This document shows, piece by piece, positions 10,478 through 21,700 of a stretch of DNA of 64,000 nt. The stretch is taken from the NCBI GenBank assembly GCA_963691705.1, contig OY829545.1, positions 33,095,475 to 33,159,474 of the forward strand, in the 5' to 3' direction. Numbering within the stretch: the stretch's first letter is position 1; every line of letters starts with the position of its first letter. The translations under genes and the position numbers were made by a program. The DNA is from Viola odorata (taxonomy: Eukaryota > Streptophyta > Magnoliopsida > Malpighiales > Violaceae). A model generated the notes under the pieces. That model had not been told where the DNA came from and ran no database searches. It worked only from the letters and a program-made list of their open reading frames with translations.

Positions 10478-11523
10478 ACCACATGATAAGATCAGAATTA
10501 TTCCACACAAAAACTAATGATAGGGATAGTAAATTCCTGAGCCACTTTTGGCGCGTTTTGTGGAAGAGACTTGGTACAAAATTACTTTATTCTACATCTT
10601 ACCATCCGCAAACAGACAGCCAGACAGAGGTAGTAAATCGAACACTAGGTTCATTGTTGCGCACTTTGGTTCGTAAGCATGTGTCTACATGGATAGAGTG
10701 CCTACCTTTTATTGAATTTGCTTACAATCGCTCCATTCATTCTACTACACATTATTCGCCTTTCGAGCTTGTGTATGGTTTTAATCCTATGACACCTTTG
10801 GATTTGATTCCTTTACCTGTAAGTGATGTTTCTAGCTTAGATGGAGCAAAGAAGACAGATCTGGTGAAGAAGCTACACGAGCAGGCCAAGCACAATATAG
10901 AGCGAATGAATGAGAGGTTAGCGGACAAGAGAAACGAAGGAAGGAAGATGGTTTCCTTCAATGTTGGTGTTTGGGTGTGGCTACACTTACACCGGGAATG
11001 GTTTTCCGCCCAACGTCGTGGCAAGATGTCTGACAGAGGTGATGGCCCATTCCAGATCGTGGAGAAGATGAACAACAACGCCTACAAACTTGACTTGCCT
11101 GGTGAGTATGGTTCCGTGAGTGCCACTTTCAACGTTTCTAACTTAACGTTGTTTGATGTAGGTGATGATGCTGATGATGCTGATGATGCTGTTGCGGCTG
11201 ATGCTGGTACAGATTCGAGGGCGAATCCTTTTCAAAGGGGAGGGAATGATGCGAATCCAGGCGTGCCTTTGCCACCAAATGGACCAATGACTCGAGCGAG
11301 GAGCAAGGAGTTGCAAGTGAGACTATCTCAGCTTATCTACAAGGAGCTACAGTGTGAGACACTCATCGACAAAGTTATTCTACGCGAGAAGAGTCCGCGA
11401 CTAATGACGCTGCTCGTGGCCCAGATTGGCCCTGGCGTCATCACGCCCTCTCTCGGCATGATGACGCCCATTCCAAAGGCGTCTGCAATCAGCCGACGTC
11501 ATCACATCCGGCCAACAATGTGA
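10478..11523 (+). pseudogene. Gypsy integrase, C-terminal part (5'-truncated)
   Basis: This is the end of a Ty3/Gypsy pol polyprotein, whose integrase inserts the cDNA into the host genome. The frame starts within the catalytic core: [12 protein letters not shown] contains the second catalytic Asp, [17 protein letters not shown] contains the conserved Glu, and [19 protein letters not shown] and [17 protein letters not shown] follow. The C-terminal part has [20 protein letters not shown] and [15 protein letters not shown]. No chromodomain follows; instead there is an acidic DDADDADDA repeat (~11163-11190) and a tail that runs into the LTR ([12 protein letters not shown]). PR, RT, RNase H and the HHCC domain are missing. 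The frame is open, but the gene is truncated and non-functional. Confidence 0.85.
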
Positions 11524-12231
11524 TAACTCCCATTCTAGAAGGTCACTGCGACCCTCGACGTGATGACGCCACCCTCTCGGCATGATGACGTCCATCTCGG
11601 CATGATAACGCTATACTAGCGGCATGATGACGCCCATTCCAGTAGGTCGTCATCCGCCAAGATCCACCAGGATATAATGACACCGCCTCTCGACGTGATG
11701 ACGTCCGAAAATTCCAGTTTTGCGCAAGAAAAGCAATTTCGGACTTTTCATTATTTGAGTGGCTATTTTTATTAATTAATTAAATTAGTTTGGATTTATT
11801 TTAATTAATTAATTAGAAGTTCTATTAAGGAAAGGATTCCTATTGTAAGGATTTTAGGGTTTCTCCTATTTAAATGAGCCACCCTTATCATTATTTTTTA
11901 CGTTATCTTTTCAAATAAAATTCAGAGAGTTTTCTCAATTGTTCTTCGTGAACCTTGTCCCTCATTGAGTTCGGACACTCGATCAGGATAGCAAGTAAAA
12001 CCCGAAAGTCCATTCCATTGAGTCGTCGCCCGAGGTTGATATTCACAGGTTGAATATAGGTCAAGGGATCGAATCAAGAACCTCACTTGAAATCGATTAG
12101 GTTGGTTGACACAGGTTGTCTTCAGGTCTAAGCTCGTACTTGTTGAGTTTATCTTCCGCATCCGAAATCCAAGCCTAGAACTAGATTGGGAATTACTTGT
12201 TACGCATCCCACGTAACTAGGATCGTATCAC
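11247..12231 (+). mobile_element. 3' LTR of the plus-strand Gypsy fragment (985 bp)
   Basis: The purine tract AAAGGGGAGGGAA ends directly before TGATGCGAATCC (11247), and the far end is GGATCGTATCA (12231), giving TGAT...ATCA termini. The pol ORF extends ~277 bp into the LTR. A TATA-like TATTTAAA lies near 11867-11874, followed by an R/U5-like leader. A repeated TGACG motif fills the upstream part. It abuts Athila gag sequence at 12232. An alternative start at 11521 (TGATAACTCC) also has TG and matches the end, but lacks a purine tract. Confidence 0.6.
11400..11706 (+). repeat. Cluster of CATGATGACG-type repeats in the LTR U3
   Basis: About eight direct imperfect copies of (C/G)(A/G)TGATGACG(C/T)CC with an ATTCC(A/T)-type follower (11457, 11519, 11559, 11581, 11601, 11623, 11694) plus inverted CGTCA copies (11434, 11495, 11648). 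TGACG is the core of as-1/TGA-bZIP binding sites, so this may be an enhancer array; binding is inference. Confidence 0.65.
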
Positions 12232-12239
12232 ACCCTCCC

Positions 12240-13829
12240 TCTCTGGCAGTACACTCCCACTCTTTAGGTTTATAGCACTAACATTGTGCTTCGGATTGTC
12301 CACCGTGGTTGAAGGTAGTCTGCCCTGGTTCTCCGGCTGCTTATGTGTCAACTAGGTGATTTGTTTCTGCATTTCTAGCAGGCTGGACTGTGTTGCCTGC
12401 ATGAATTTTTGGAGAGTTTTCTCTATCGGCACACCAGTGAGCTTCAAAGGTTGAGGTGCAGGTGGCAACTGTGGTACAGGGACTTGATTCTATGGGGGTC
12501 GAGGCACTAAGTGTTGGAAGTTAATTGGAGATTGTTGAGGTTGTTGTGGTTGCTGAAATTGCTGAGGTGCACCCTGATTCTGTTGTGGTAGGTCCTGCCG
12601 CCATCTTAGATTTGGGTGGCTCCTCAAGAAGTACTTGTTGCTCTCGTGGGGAAATTTATGCCCCTGGTTGTATCCATAGGCCGCATTTACTTGAGCTAGG
12701 TCATCCAGTTGGTGTACCATGTAGCAATTATGGGTATGATGATCCTGTTGTTGACACACCCCATACATCATTGCCACCTGCTCATGAGTTGTTGTCGGCA
12801 TTGGTGCACCTGCAGAGAGATTTTGAAGTAAGTTAGTAATTTCAGACAGTTTTTGTTCAACATTAATTGAATTTAAACTGGAAGGAATAGAATTTCTCTC
12901 GACGGATGCACTGTTGTGGCAGTTGCCAGCCATTGTTTGGAGCAAGATTTGGGCTCTAGTAGGTGTGAGATCCTCTAAGGCTCCTCCAGCTGCGGTATCC
13001 ACTCGGTCCATATCCTTCTGGTTCATACCGTCATAGAAATACTGGACAAGGGCTTGGGGTGTCATTCCGTGTGTAAGGCATATGTATTGCAAATCCTTGA
13101 ACCGTTGGTGATACTCACCAAGGCTCTCATTGCTCCTTTGCTAGACAGCAACCAAAAATTTCTCACGGCCCCTACTTTGCTGGCATTCCAGTATTTATTG
13201 AGGAAGACCGATGACATCTCAGCCCATGTTGTAATCGTGTTGTGAGGCAAACTAAAGAACCAATTTTTTGGTGAGTCCTCGAGGGACCATGGGAATGCCT
13301 TCAACTTGGCTCTCTCTATGGAAACGTTGGGCAACTTCAAGGTATCACATTCCAGATGGAGGTTCCTTAGATGAGTATAAGGGTTCTCATTTGAGTGCCC
13401 GTGGAACTTCTTGAGGTTGGATATTATGTTGGTCTTTATAGACCAATCATGTTGTACATGAGCAAGTTGGATGCATGAGTAGGTTTCCTGTTCAGCTCCT
13501 CTATTTAGCTCCCTCAAGGTTTGCTCTTGTGGTTCGGCTGACATATTCTGGATTTATTCTTCTTGGCCTCTGGCTTGGCCAAGCTCGTTATCAGAGTTAG
13601 AATTTGACTGTGAACCAGAAGGTTCTAATTTCGTTACTTCTTGTATCTTCCTTTTTGCTTTCTTCCTCATCCGCGTCTCAGTCTTAGTGAGCTCTGGATT
13701 GTATGGGATTAATTCTGCTTTTGAGGACCTGGTAATCAACAAACAAAAACAAACAAAAACAAAAACTACAAACACCGTTAGAATCCCCGGCAATGGCGCT
13801 AAAATTTGATCGCCTATCAAGAGCGTCAA
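12240..13829 (-). pseudogene. gag: Athila-type gag, truncated and frameshifted
   Basis: Gag forms the virus-like particle of Ty3/Gypsy elements. From the 5' end (high coordinates) the frames give a Ser/Asn-rich start, then DWSIKTNIISNLKKFHGH, NPYTHLRNLHLECDTLKLP, PWSLEDSPKNWFFSLPHNTI and FLNKYWNASK, then after a frameshift near 13090 ALVQYFYDGMNQKD, LTPTRAQILLQTMAGN and a CCHC zinc knuckle (CGVCQQQDHHTHNC in consensus order; here the first residues read YGVCQQQDH). A Gln/Pro-rich region follows, then a further stop (~12494). It is clearly collinear with the gag at 40438-42520 but more diverged. The gene ends abruptly at 12232, where the Gypsy LTR begins. No pol follows in the window. Confidence 0.85.
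13784..13802 (-). other. Athila primer-binding site (diverged copy)
   Basis: On the minus strand AGCGCCATTGCCGGGGA follows the LTR end (…GCGATCA) by a few bases. It corresponds to the TGGCGYCGTTGCCGGGGA site of the Athila lineage, for which a tRNA-Asp primer is established, with one or two substitutions. Confidence 0.7.
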
Positions 13830-15200
13830 AAATAATTGTAAAATGAGTATGAGTTATAACTTATCACGACCCACAAAGGGCTTGCAGATGGTGGTAAGAG
13901 GATCGTACACAGGGATTCCTCGAGTGTGTAGTTTTTGGGTTGACTTTCTCGTCACTAAGTTGGTTTGTTTGATTCTGAAATTGAAAATAAAAGAACAACA
14001 ATTTAAGTAATAAAATGGGCTTGGTCAGGGGCTTGGCCAAGACAAAATAGCTGGGTTGGAAATTCAGAGGATGGAAATTCCTGGTAAGGGTGTTTTGAAA
14101 ACTGGGTTTTTTATGCTTCGATCACTGATTCAATGATGTTCATCTTCATCTCTATAGTGTTGATATGGAATGCAAGGACTCCTGTACACTCCTACTTCCC
14201 TCCTTTATCAAATTCCCTAGCGGGTACTCCCTACTAGAAAATTCTAACCAAATAGCACCTTGAAAGGTAGCACAATCGTCATCAATGGCGTAGGGGAAGA
14301 CAGCGCCTAACTCAAGTTTACCTCACACTTAAGGCCCTCGAGGGTTGTCAATCGGGCCTGAGTTATATTATTTATTTTCTCTAGCCTATCTCAAGGTCTA
14401 GTTGCCCACTTGGCCTATCCGGTTTCTCTTGTCCCCTTTTAGGTTGACTGCAACTTCCCAGCTAAAATCTAAGAGTGATCAATTCTACACTTTAACAAGA
14501 AAGCGATTTGTTAAACCAGAAAATAAATAATTACAGAGATAAAAGTTCTTAAGAATATTTAGATCTCACGAAGCATAAGAAACTTGGCTCACCAACCCTT
14601 ACCAAGAAAGGGTATTTAGCCGGACATATTCATGGAGGAAAATGATTTTGTTACTTGCATGAAAGGAATTAAATCTTTAAATTTCAAAACTGGAATTTTT
14701 AGAGCAGAAACGTTTACAGTCGGGGTCTGGAAAAGAGAAAAAAAAGTCTCCCTCTTGAAAGATTTCTAGCAGCTTATAAGCTTCACTGCTTCCTACTCCT
14801 ACTCTATCTCTTTCAAAAATAAAAGATAAGGATAAAGGAAGAAAAAAAATACAAATCCAAAAATTGTTTGTTGGAAAATTCAAAATATGGTTCTGAGAGG
14901 GAGATCTAGTTAATGATTCTTGCTGATAATCTTCAATGCAGCAGATCCCTCAAATCCCGCTTTCTATCACATCTTTGCGCTTTGCCCAAAATCTCCTGCT
15001 GTAGTCTGTCTCTATCGCGACTATCTTGGCCAAGTCTGCAGCTAAGACAGTTCCGGATGTTTGATTTTGTGCTCCGCAGGTGATGTTCTCCTTTTTATCA
15101 GCCTCCAAGTAATTTCTGCAAAAATAGGAAGAATCCATAGAAATCAATAGTTTTACTGCCCAATTTACAAGTAATTAGACAGTAAGAGTATGAGAAATTA
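13806..15200 (-). mobile_element. Partial Athila LTR (diverged, upstream end unclear)
   Basis: The LTR ends …GCGATCA at 13806, directly before the PBS. It shares the landmark order of the LTRs at 31907 and 42594: GTAAGAGGATCG...ACAGGGAT (13893-13920), GAGGTAAATTCCTGG-like (here GGAAATTCCTGGTAAGGG), 'tggcgtagggaaagacag' (14288-14305), AACCGGTTTGTTAAA-like (14505-14517) and a CCTTACCAAGAA block (14600). Similarity fades after ~15170. It belongs with the truncated gag at 12240-13829. Confidence 0.7.
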
Positions 15201-17414
15201 ATGACTAATCAACTATACATAATTCAATGGGGAAACTACGTAAAAAAACATAATGGTTTAAAAAATGTTTCACTTTGCCTCTATTGTATAAAAACGTGCA
15301 ATAAAAACTTTTTAGTTTCTTAAAAGTTGCAAGTTTTACCTTTATTATAGTTTTAAAATTCAAATAAAATATTAAACAAAATAAAGGTTTATGAAGTTTA
15401 GACAAAAAAAAATGTTACAAAAATAGTAGGATTTAAGACAATGGAAACAAGTTTTAGTTAAAGTTTTATTTACATTTTATTTTTATTTTTTAATATTTAA
15501 AAAAAACTATTTTTGTTTTTAATTTTTCAAATGAAGAACTCTCCTATATTTATTAAGTTTCTCCTCAAATTTGCATATATTTTTAAAAGATAAATATATT
15601 TCAACTCTTCAAATGAAATAAATAAATAGTACTGTAAACTTTTCTATATTTGATTAATTAAATTTCAATCTTAGTAAAATATCTGAATGCATTCAATTAA
15701 GGAAATTTATTGTTTGTAACCTTAAAAATCATGAATGAACTAACATTTTAGCTAAATATGGAACAAATTAAGAAACATAAAAATAAAATTTCAATTAAAA
15801 GTTGGCAATTGCATGCTTAGAATCCTTCTAATAATGTATTGATGAGAAAAATGCAGATAATCAAACAGAAACAAAATTGACTATATAGCCTATGCTAAAC
15901 ATCAATTTTATCCGTAAATTACATGATTCTAGTTTTCTGAAAAAGAGAGGAGGAAACCGCTAATTGAAGAAAAGAGAGGGAATTCAATCGGAAAGATTAA
16001 AAAAGATATTAATTGTCGAAAATAAGTTAATAAACTTTTCTTCTATTAATTAACATTTTAAATAAACTAATAAATACAAAGCTGTAATTTTCTTTTAAAA
16101 ATATAAAAGCTGACATTTATTAAGTACATATTTAATAGTTTTTTTCTTAAAAAAATGAGTACATTAAAGACGGGAAAACAAATGGTAACGTATTAAGATG
16201 GAAGCTTGTTGACATGACTTCATCAAAAACCTCGAAACAAATTTCATATATTAACTTTCCATATAGTAAAAATATGTAAATGTTACCCATATATACTCAA
16301 TCCACACCATTTTTCTCTTACCCACCAACACTCATTTGCAAGAAGTTAGCGAAGTGTTTAGTTAAAGTTAATGCGCTAAAATAACTGAAAATAGTATAAA
16401 ATATTGCATCTGTTGTTTTACTGAATAAAAATGGTGCTTTCGATAATCCATATGTTAATTATTGTTCAATGTATATAAAAATTATTGTTTGAAAAGTTAT
16501 ATGTGAACATATATGACAACTATTTGCGTAAAATATATTTTAAAATATTAATCAATACAAAAATATTCAATAGACACGCATATAAAAGTAAAAATATAAA
16601 GAAACCTATATTTTAAAATTTTGGTATTAGTTTTAACGTATAAAACAAGGTTGTAAAAACCGGACCGGGGTTAAGATCCAATTGGGGTCAAACCGTAGTC
16701 AAATCGAAATTTTAAAAAATTATGAATCAGAAAAACCGCGACTGTAATATAGTGTTTTTAATTTTATACAATTTAGTATATACATAAATAATTCATGCAA
16801 ATAAAAAATATCAAAATACTTCTACTAAAAAAAGTATCAAAATACTCATACAAAAAGTTTTAGATCAAATAAAATTTTAGAATATTAATAAAAAAATAAA
16901 TATAAGATAATGAATAATTTATATTTTATTAAATGTATTCACTTGGTAAAAATAGATGAAAAAGGAATTTCATTGAATTTTGATTAAGTTTATTAATTTT
17001 CAGATTATAAAACATTAATAAATTAAATTTGAAGTCTACAATGATAAGTTTATGATATATTTTAAATTAATTTCTTGATTTTCAATTATGTGTATATTAA
17101 ATTTTTTATTTCTATAAAGTATATTAAATATTTAGAAAAATTCAGATTATATCATAAATAAATACTAAGTTATTAATATATGGACTAAAGTTAAATACTA
17201 CCATAGATATTAATTGTAAATCAATTAAATTAACATATATTTGGAAGTTTTGAGATTTTAGATCTTTAATGTAAATTAATTTTATCAATATATGGAAAGT
17301 TTAAAAAATTATTTCTTTAATATGCATTAATTGTAAATTCAATTAAAAGTTGGTATATAAGTGTTAATTAATATGAAAATAAATGAGTATCTATATATAT
17401 TTATATATATATAT
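15201..17414. other. AT-rich intergenic DNA, no gene seen
   Basis: Over 2.2 kb of strongly AT-rich sequence with short chance frames only. A GGACCGGGG-type island at 16650-16690 resembles transposon ends but no partner end was found. TA-repeats occur at ~17390-17414. Confidence 0.6.
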
Positions 17415-18254
17415 GGGTTTTGCTAACCTGTCCATTTCATGGGCAGATTAGCATTGTGTCCATTTTTATTGGACACAAATTACCCTTACTTTACATTAAC
17501 TTTATTAAAATACACGAGGATAAATATAGTAGTTCAAATTATTTCTCTATCCTTTTAATTACCACCACATTAATTAATTGATTTTATCTTTATTTCCTCT
17601 CTCTCATCCCATCTCCTCACTTTCTTTTTCTTTTTCTTTTTCTTTTTTCTTCTTTTTTCCATTTTTTTAAATAATCAGAGCTTGAATAAAGCTTTACCCG
17701 TACTCCTCAGTTTATCCCACTGGTGTGATTTTTATTTTTGAGAGGAACAGTAGTATGATTTTATTTATTGTATGCTATTTTTGACCGTCCCAGTCTTCGA
17801 TTTCGTCGGCAACCGCCTCCATTGCCGCTTTTTGGGTAAGGGCAAGAAGAAAGGAGCGCTCGTGGTCTAAGTATTTGACCAAAAAGTACTTGAAGAACAC
17901 AATGTGAGGGATTGGCTTCGCGTGATTGCGTCTAACAAAGAGAGGAGGAGGATTGAAGATGGTAGTACTGTGTTTACTCAAGTTTTATCTATTTGGAATT
18001 TAAATTAGGTCTGGTTTTGATTAGGATATGAAATTCAGGTCAATTGACACTCCTTGTTTACTTAAAAAAAAAAGAAAAAAAAAGTGAGGATGAGAGAGGA
18101 AGTAAAGATAAAATCAATTAATTAATATGGTGGTAATTAAAAGGATAGAAAAATAATTTGAACTATCATATTTATTCTCATGTATTTTAATAAAATTAAT
18201 GTAAAGTACAGTAAGAGTAATTTGTGTCCAATAAAAATGGACACAATGCTAACC
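17415..18254. mobile_element. Pack-MULE-like element: ~190-bp inverted arms around captured gene sequence
   Basis: The arm at 17448-~17645 (starting TTAGCATTGTGTCCATTTTT) pairs with ~18062-18252 in inverse orientation, nearly base for base, including a hairpin GTGTCC/GGACAC in each arm and a shared CT-rich inner part. The left side carries ~33 extra bases before the arm (GGGTTTTGCTAACC...). Both flanks are TA repeats (…ATATATAT at 17405-17414; ATATATATA from 18255), which fits an AT-rich 9-bp MULE target duplication but cannot prove it. No transposase. The interior contains a piece of ribosomal protein eL22, making this a Pack-MULE candidate. Confidence 0.7.
17835..17946 (+). pseudogene. RPL22: Captured ribosomal protein eL22 fragments (internally deleted, frameshifted)
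   Basis: Two parts of cytosolic 60S protein eL22 are readable. The first is GKGKKKGA (17835-17858), like the basic N-terminus of plant eL22. The second is [10 protein letters not shown] (~17866-17895) followed, after loss of one base, by [16 protein letters not shown] (17898-17945). The family normally reads [21 protein letters not shown](A/S)NK(D/E)R near its C-terminus. The middle of the protein (the RNA-binding fold) is missing, there is an in-frame stop between the parts, and the C-terminal acidic tail is replaced by unrelated sequence. It cannot make a functional eL22. It lies between the inverted arms of the MULE-like element. Confidence 0.8.
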
Positions 18255-18708
18255 ATATATATATATAAATTTATAGATATAAATCATTATAGAGAAAGAA
18301 AAATACTGAATTTAAGTAAAAAAAATCGTAATTTTAGTTAAATAAATGAATCAAAATTGAAATTAAAAAAGAAAAGATACCACCAGAACCCGCTCCGGAT
18401 CAACTTGTCCACAGTCGCACACGCTAACTTAAATTTCAGACCAACCTTCAAATATCCATCACATTGAGCAGTAGCTAGTAAGACTGACCTTTTAAATTTA
18501 AGGATCCTTCTTCATATTCATATTTACATCAGTATCCTAATATATGACATCATTGACATGGGTTAAGCCCACCTTGTAAATGTAACGTAAACTACCTCAA
18601 TAACTTAGTGGTAACTTTTTACAAAAATGGTTGCGCTCTAAGTATGACTGCACCACCAGACGGCCCATCTCCCATCCTAAGTTTCACAAATTGCATCAGC
18701 AGAGTGAA
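18255..18708. other. Spacer and probable 3' UTR of the PIAL gene
   Basis: AT-rich to ~18380, then more balanced composition up to the PIAL stop codon at 18709-18711. The part nearest the stop is probably the 3' UTR of the minus-strand gene; its exact end cannot be set. Confidence 0.5.
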
Positions 18709-21700
18709 CTATGGAAAAGTGCCATTGTTTCCACCAAAACTCGCAGGCTGAGTCCCATGAGTATTTTGAACCGGAGGGGCAGGAGCATTCCTCATGTTAG
18801 AAAGTATAGCCTGCAGGTCAACTGGGCCAGTAGCTGGGGAAGCCAAATTGGTTGGTCTTGGAACCGGAGCTTGTTGGTTAGGCTGAGCCATCAACTCTCT
18901 TAACGCATCATAATAGGCCTGACCTTGCAGACTACCACGCATCCTGCCTGTCGGTCGCCAGTTCTGTTCTGATGACAAATCCAATGGAGCGTCAGTGACA
19001 GAAGTTGCTTGCACCGCTCCTCCAATGTTCCTTCTAGAGTCCACTGCTGGTATTCTAATCCCATTAGGATTTACTACGTTTGAGGCCCCGGGCCAGGATG
19101 TTTGAATCTGACCAGGTACCGAAGGTAGCTGTCTTCCAATCGGAACTGCACGCTGCGCAATATTCATATATCTGCCTTGTTGACTACTCGAAGTACCTGG
19201 AGTGTTGCCAACCCCAAAATGTGCAACCCCTTGTTGGGGCAGAGTTTGTGGTAGAGGTGAAGGTGATTGGGAAACGCTTGGAGATTGAGTCATAGGGTGG
19301 GGCACCCTAAAAGTTTGCTGCTGGTGTAAATTATGAGAATCAGCTCTAAGCCCCGAAGGTGTATAAGCAACTTGGGAATGATTTGAAGATGAAAGGCCGG
19401 AAGCATGCTGTTGGGTTGATTGGCCCGGAACAAATGAACAATCCTGATGATTCCAACTCTGTGAGAGAACTCAATCAGTGTCACAATTCATGAGAATTGA
19501 AATGAGAACAAACAATTGATTTATGAAACAGTAAGCCCAGGGATACTACAAAAGAACAATGACAGTTTCCAAACTATGAAATAAAGAGAACTAGAGACCA
19601 AATTCCACTAATCAATCTATTTGATTAATTGCAACACCAGTGAGAGACTAACCAGGTTTAGCCCAAGCGCAGCTGATGCCCCTGATGAGTACCCTTGTGG
19701 AACAGCAGTATTTGAAATAGCTCTTGATCTTTGCTGAGGAACAGAACTTTGAGAGACAGCTGGAAGGGACTGAACTGCAACTGGATTTCTATGTATATTG
19801 CCTAGATATCTATGCAATTGCAGCAACCTCCCATAATCATTGGCATTTGGAAGTTGGGTAGCAGATGCAAGATTAGTCCCACAATCAACAGCTAGATTAA
19901 GGGCAGGAGAAACGGCATCAGTTAGTACAGGAGATGCTGTAGTATTGGCAGGATTGAGCTCAGAGTTTCCACTATCCATTTGAACATCCAACCCAATATC
20001 GACCAAAGAACCACTATTAAAGACACTAGACCAAATATCATCAGCTATTTGAGGTGGAAAGGGTTTTGTATCCTCAATATCAGTGATATCCACAGTATCC
20101 ATCAGATCATCAGCTTCTGTAAGATCAAGAACCATGGGCACAACACCTGACGAAGTGGCAGATTCTTGCTGCTCTAACATCTCTTTCCGGGTATCGAGAG
20201 ATTTTTCAAGCTTCTTCTGTTCATTTTCATCATCTTCCAAGACAGCTCTCCAAGATCCATCAACAGAGATGAGCACATCAGTGACACTTTTCCCTACATC
20301 TCTCAGAACCTGAAAGACAAACCAAAAACAAACAAATAATAAGTGTCTCATAGCATGAAACAAAGATTGATATGAAAAAATACAATGCACAATTACTTGC
20401 CTTAACCATGCTCTGATCAACTCGAATATCAGTATAGCAGATATGCTGATTACAGTGTGGGCAGCGCCAAGATGGTCTTCTAGTATTTATATCAACAAAG
20501 TTGCTGAAATCAAAACACTAAAACAAACCAAAATCAAAGTCAATAAGGGAGAAGGAGAACTTTTAAATGATGATCCAAAGAACAAGCTGGTTCAACAAAG
20601 ATCTACAAACAGCATCACTGTATGGAGCTTACAAGTAAATGAGCAATACATTTTCAGCCAATTGATACATCAGTCTATTATTAACCATTGTTACGCAGAG
20701 TGAACCTTTATTCACCAAATCTTAGGATTTTAAAATCAATTGGAAGCAAAATAAAAAATAAAAAAATTTAGTTACTTGATACAGATTGGTTACGTGACAC
20801 CAAATAATTATGCAAGACTGAACCTTAAGTTCTCAGTGAACAACAGAATTTATTCAAGATGATAGCATAATGATCACAAGTATGAACATGTACAGCTGAA
20901 GACAATCCAAAGGAAATGTCAAGAGAAAGAAGAAACACAAAAGAACTGAGTAGCACAAGTAAATATAGCCAGAGATTCACTGGTCAACATCTTACACTTT
21001 CTAGTAGACATCTGATGACAACAGACTCACCTGATGATGTTTACAAGAATGTCCTTTGACAGGGATTCTGATACGAGAATAACTGTATGAGAAAGACAAC
21101 CAGTCAATAAAAAACACTTAATTTTTGTTCTGTAGAAGCATGCATGAAATGCCTCCAAAGAGATGTATCTGATCTGTCAATCATAATGTCAGGAATACTA
21201 CTAAAACTGACATCTACATATCAAAGTAGTGACAAAGGCTAAATCACACACAAGTACTTTTCCCATAGTTTCAATTTAGAGGGGAAGTTTCCATGTGCAG
21301 ACAATACAAGCATATCAACTCCATACTTGTAAAATTCAAGGAACCACTACAGAAAGTTAAACAGCATAAAGATCATAAGACATAAGTACCATGGAATACC
21401 TAATGGGGCAATTCAGAGAGATCCGTGATGCTCCCTCAATTAAGTCAGAATCTACGACACCAAAATGAAACCAAAAAGGAGCTTATAAATATCAAGGCAA
21501 GCTGAATAGTCAATTAATTAGTAACCAAAATAAGAAGAGATTCTCGTAGTTCAATCAATAAACATTATCCGTACAAAACCTTCGCGAATTTTAGTTTACC
21601 ACTCCCCTTATAAGCATACCTGGATCTAGGGCAGCAGCAGAAGGCTGGACATAATCTGGCAGGGAAGGAGCATCTTTTAATGTAGTAATACTCATAAAGG

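Noticed and set aside
11163..11192. GATGATGCT trinucleotide-type repeat as a separate locus
   Set aside because: It is a short in-frame repeat in the Gypsy pol tail, noted under that gene.
12525..12836. A 103-codon plus-strand frame
   Set aside because: Antisense shadow of the Athila gag on the minus strand.
16640..16745. GGACCGGGG-type island as a transposon end
   Set aside because: No partner end or target duplication was found within several kb.
17775..17981. A 68-codon minus-strand frame inside the MULE-like element
   Set aside because: It is antisense to the eL22 fragment and has no recognisable domain; the plus-strand reading explains the sequence.
19617..20420. A single 267-codon minus-strand ORF as a separate gene
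   Set aside because: It reads through PIAL intron 14 at one end and past the donor of exon 15 at the other; the spliced PIAL model explains it better.
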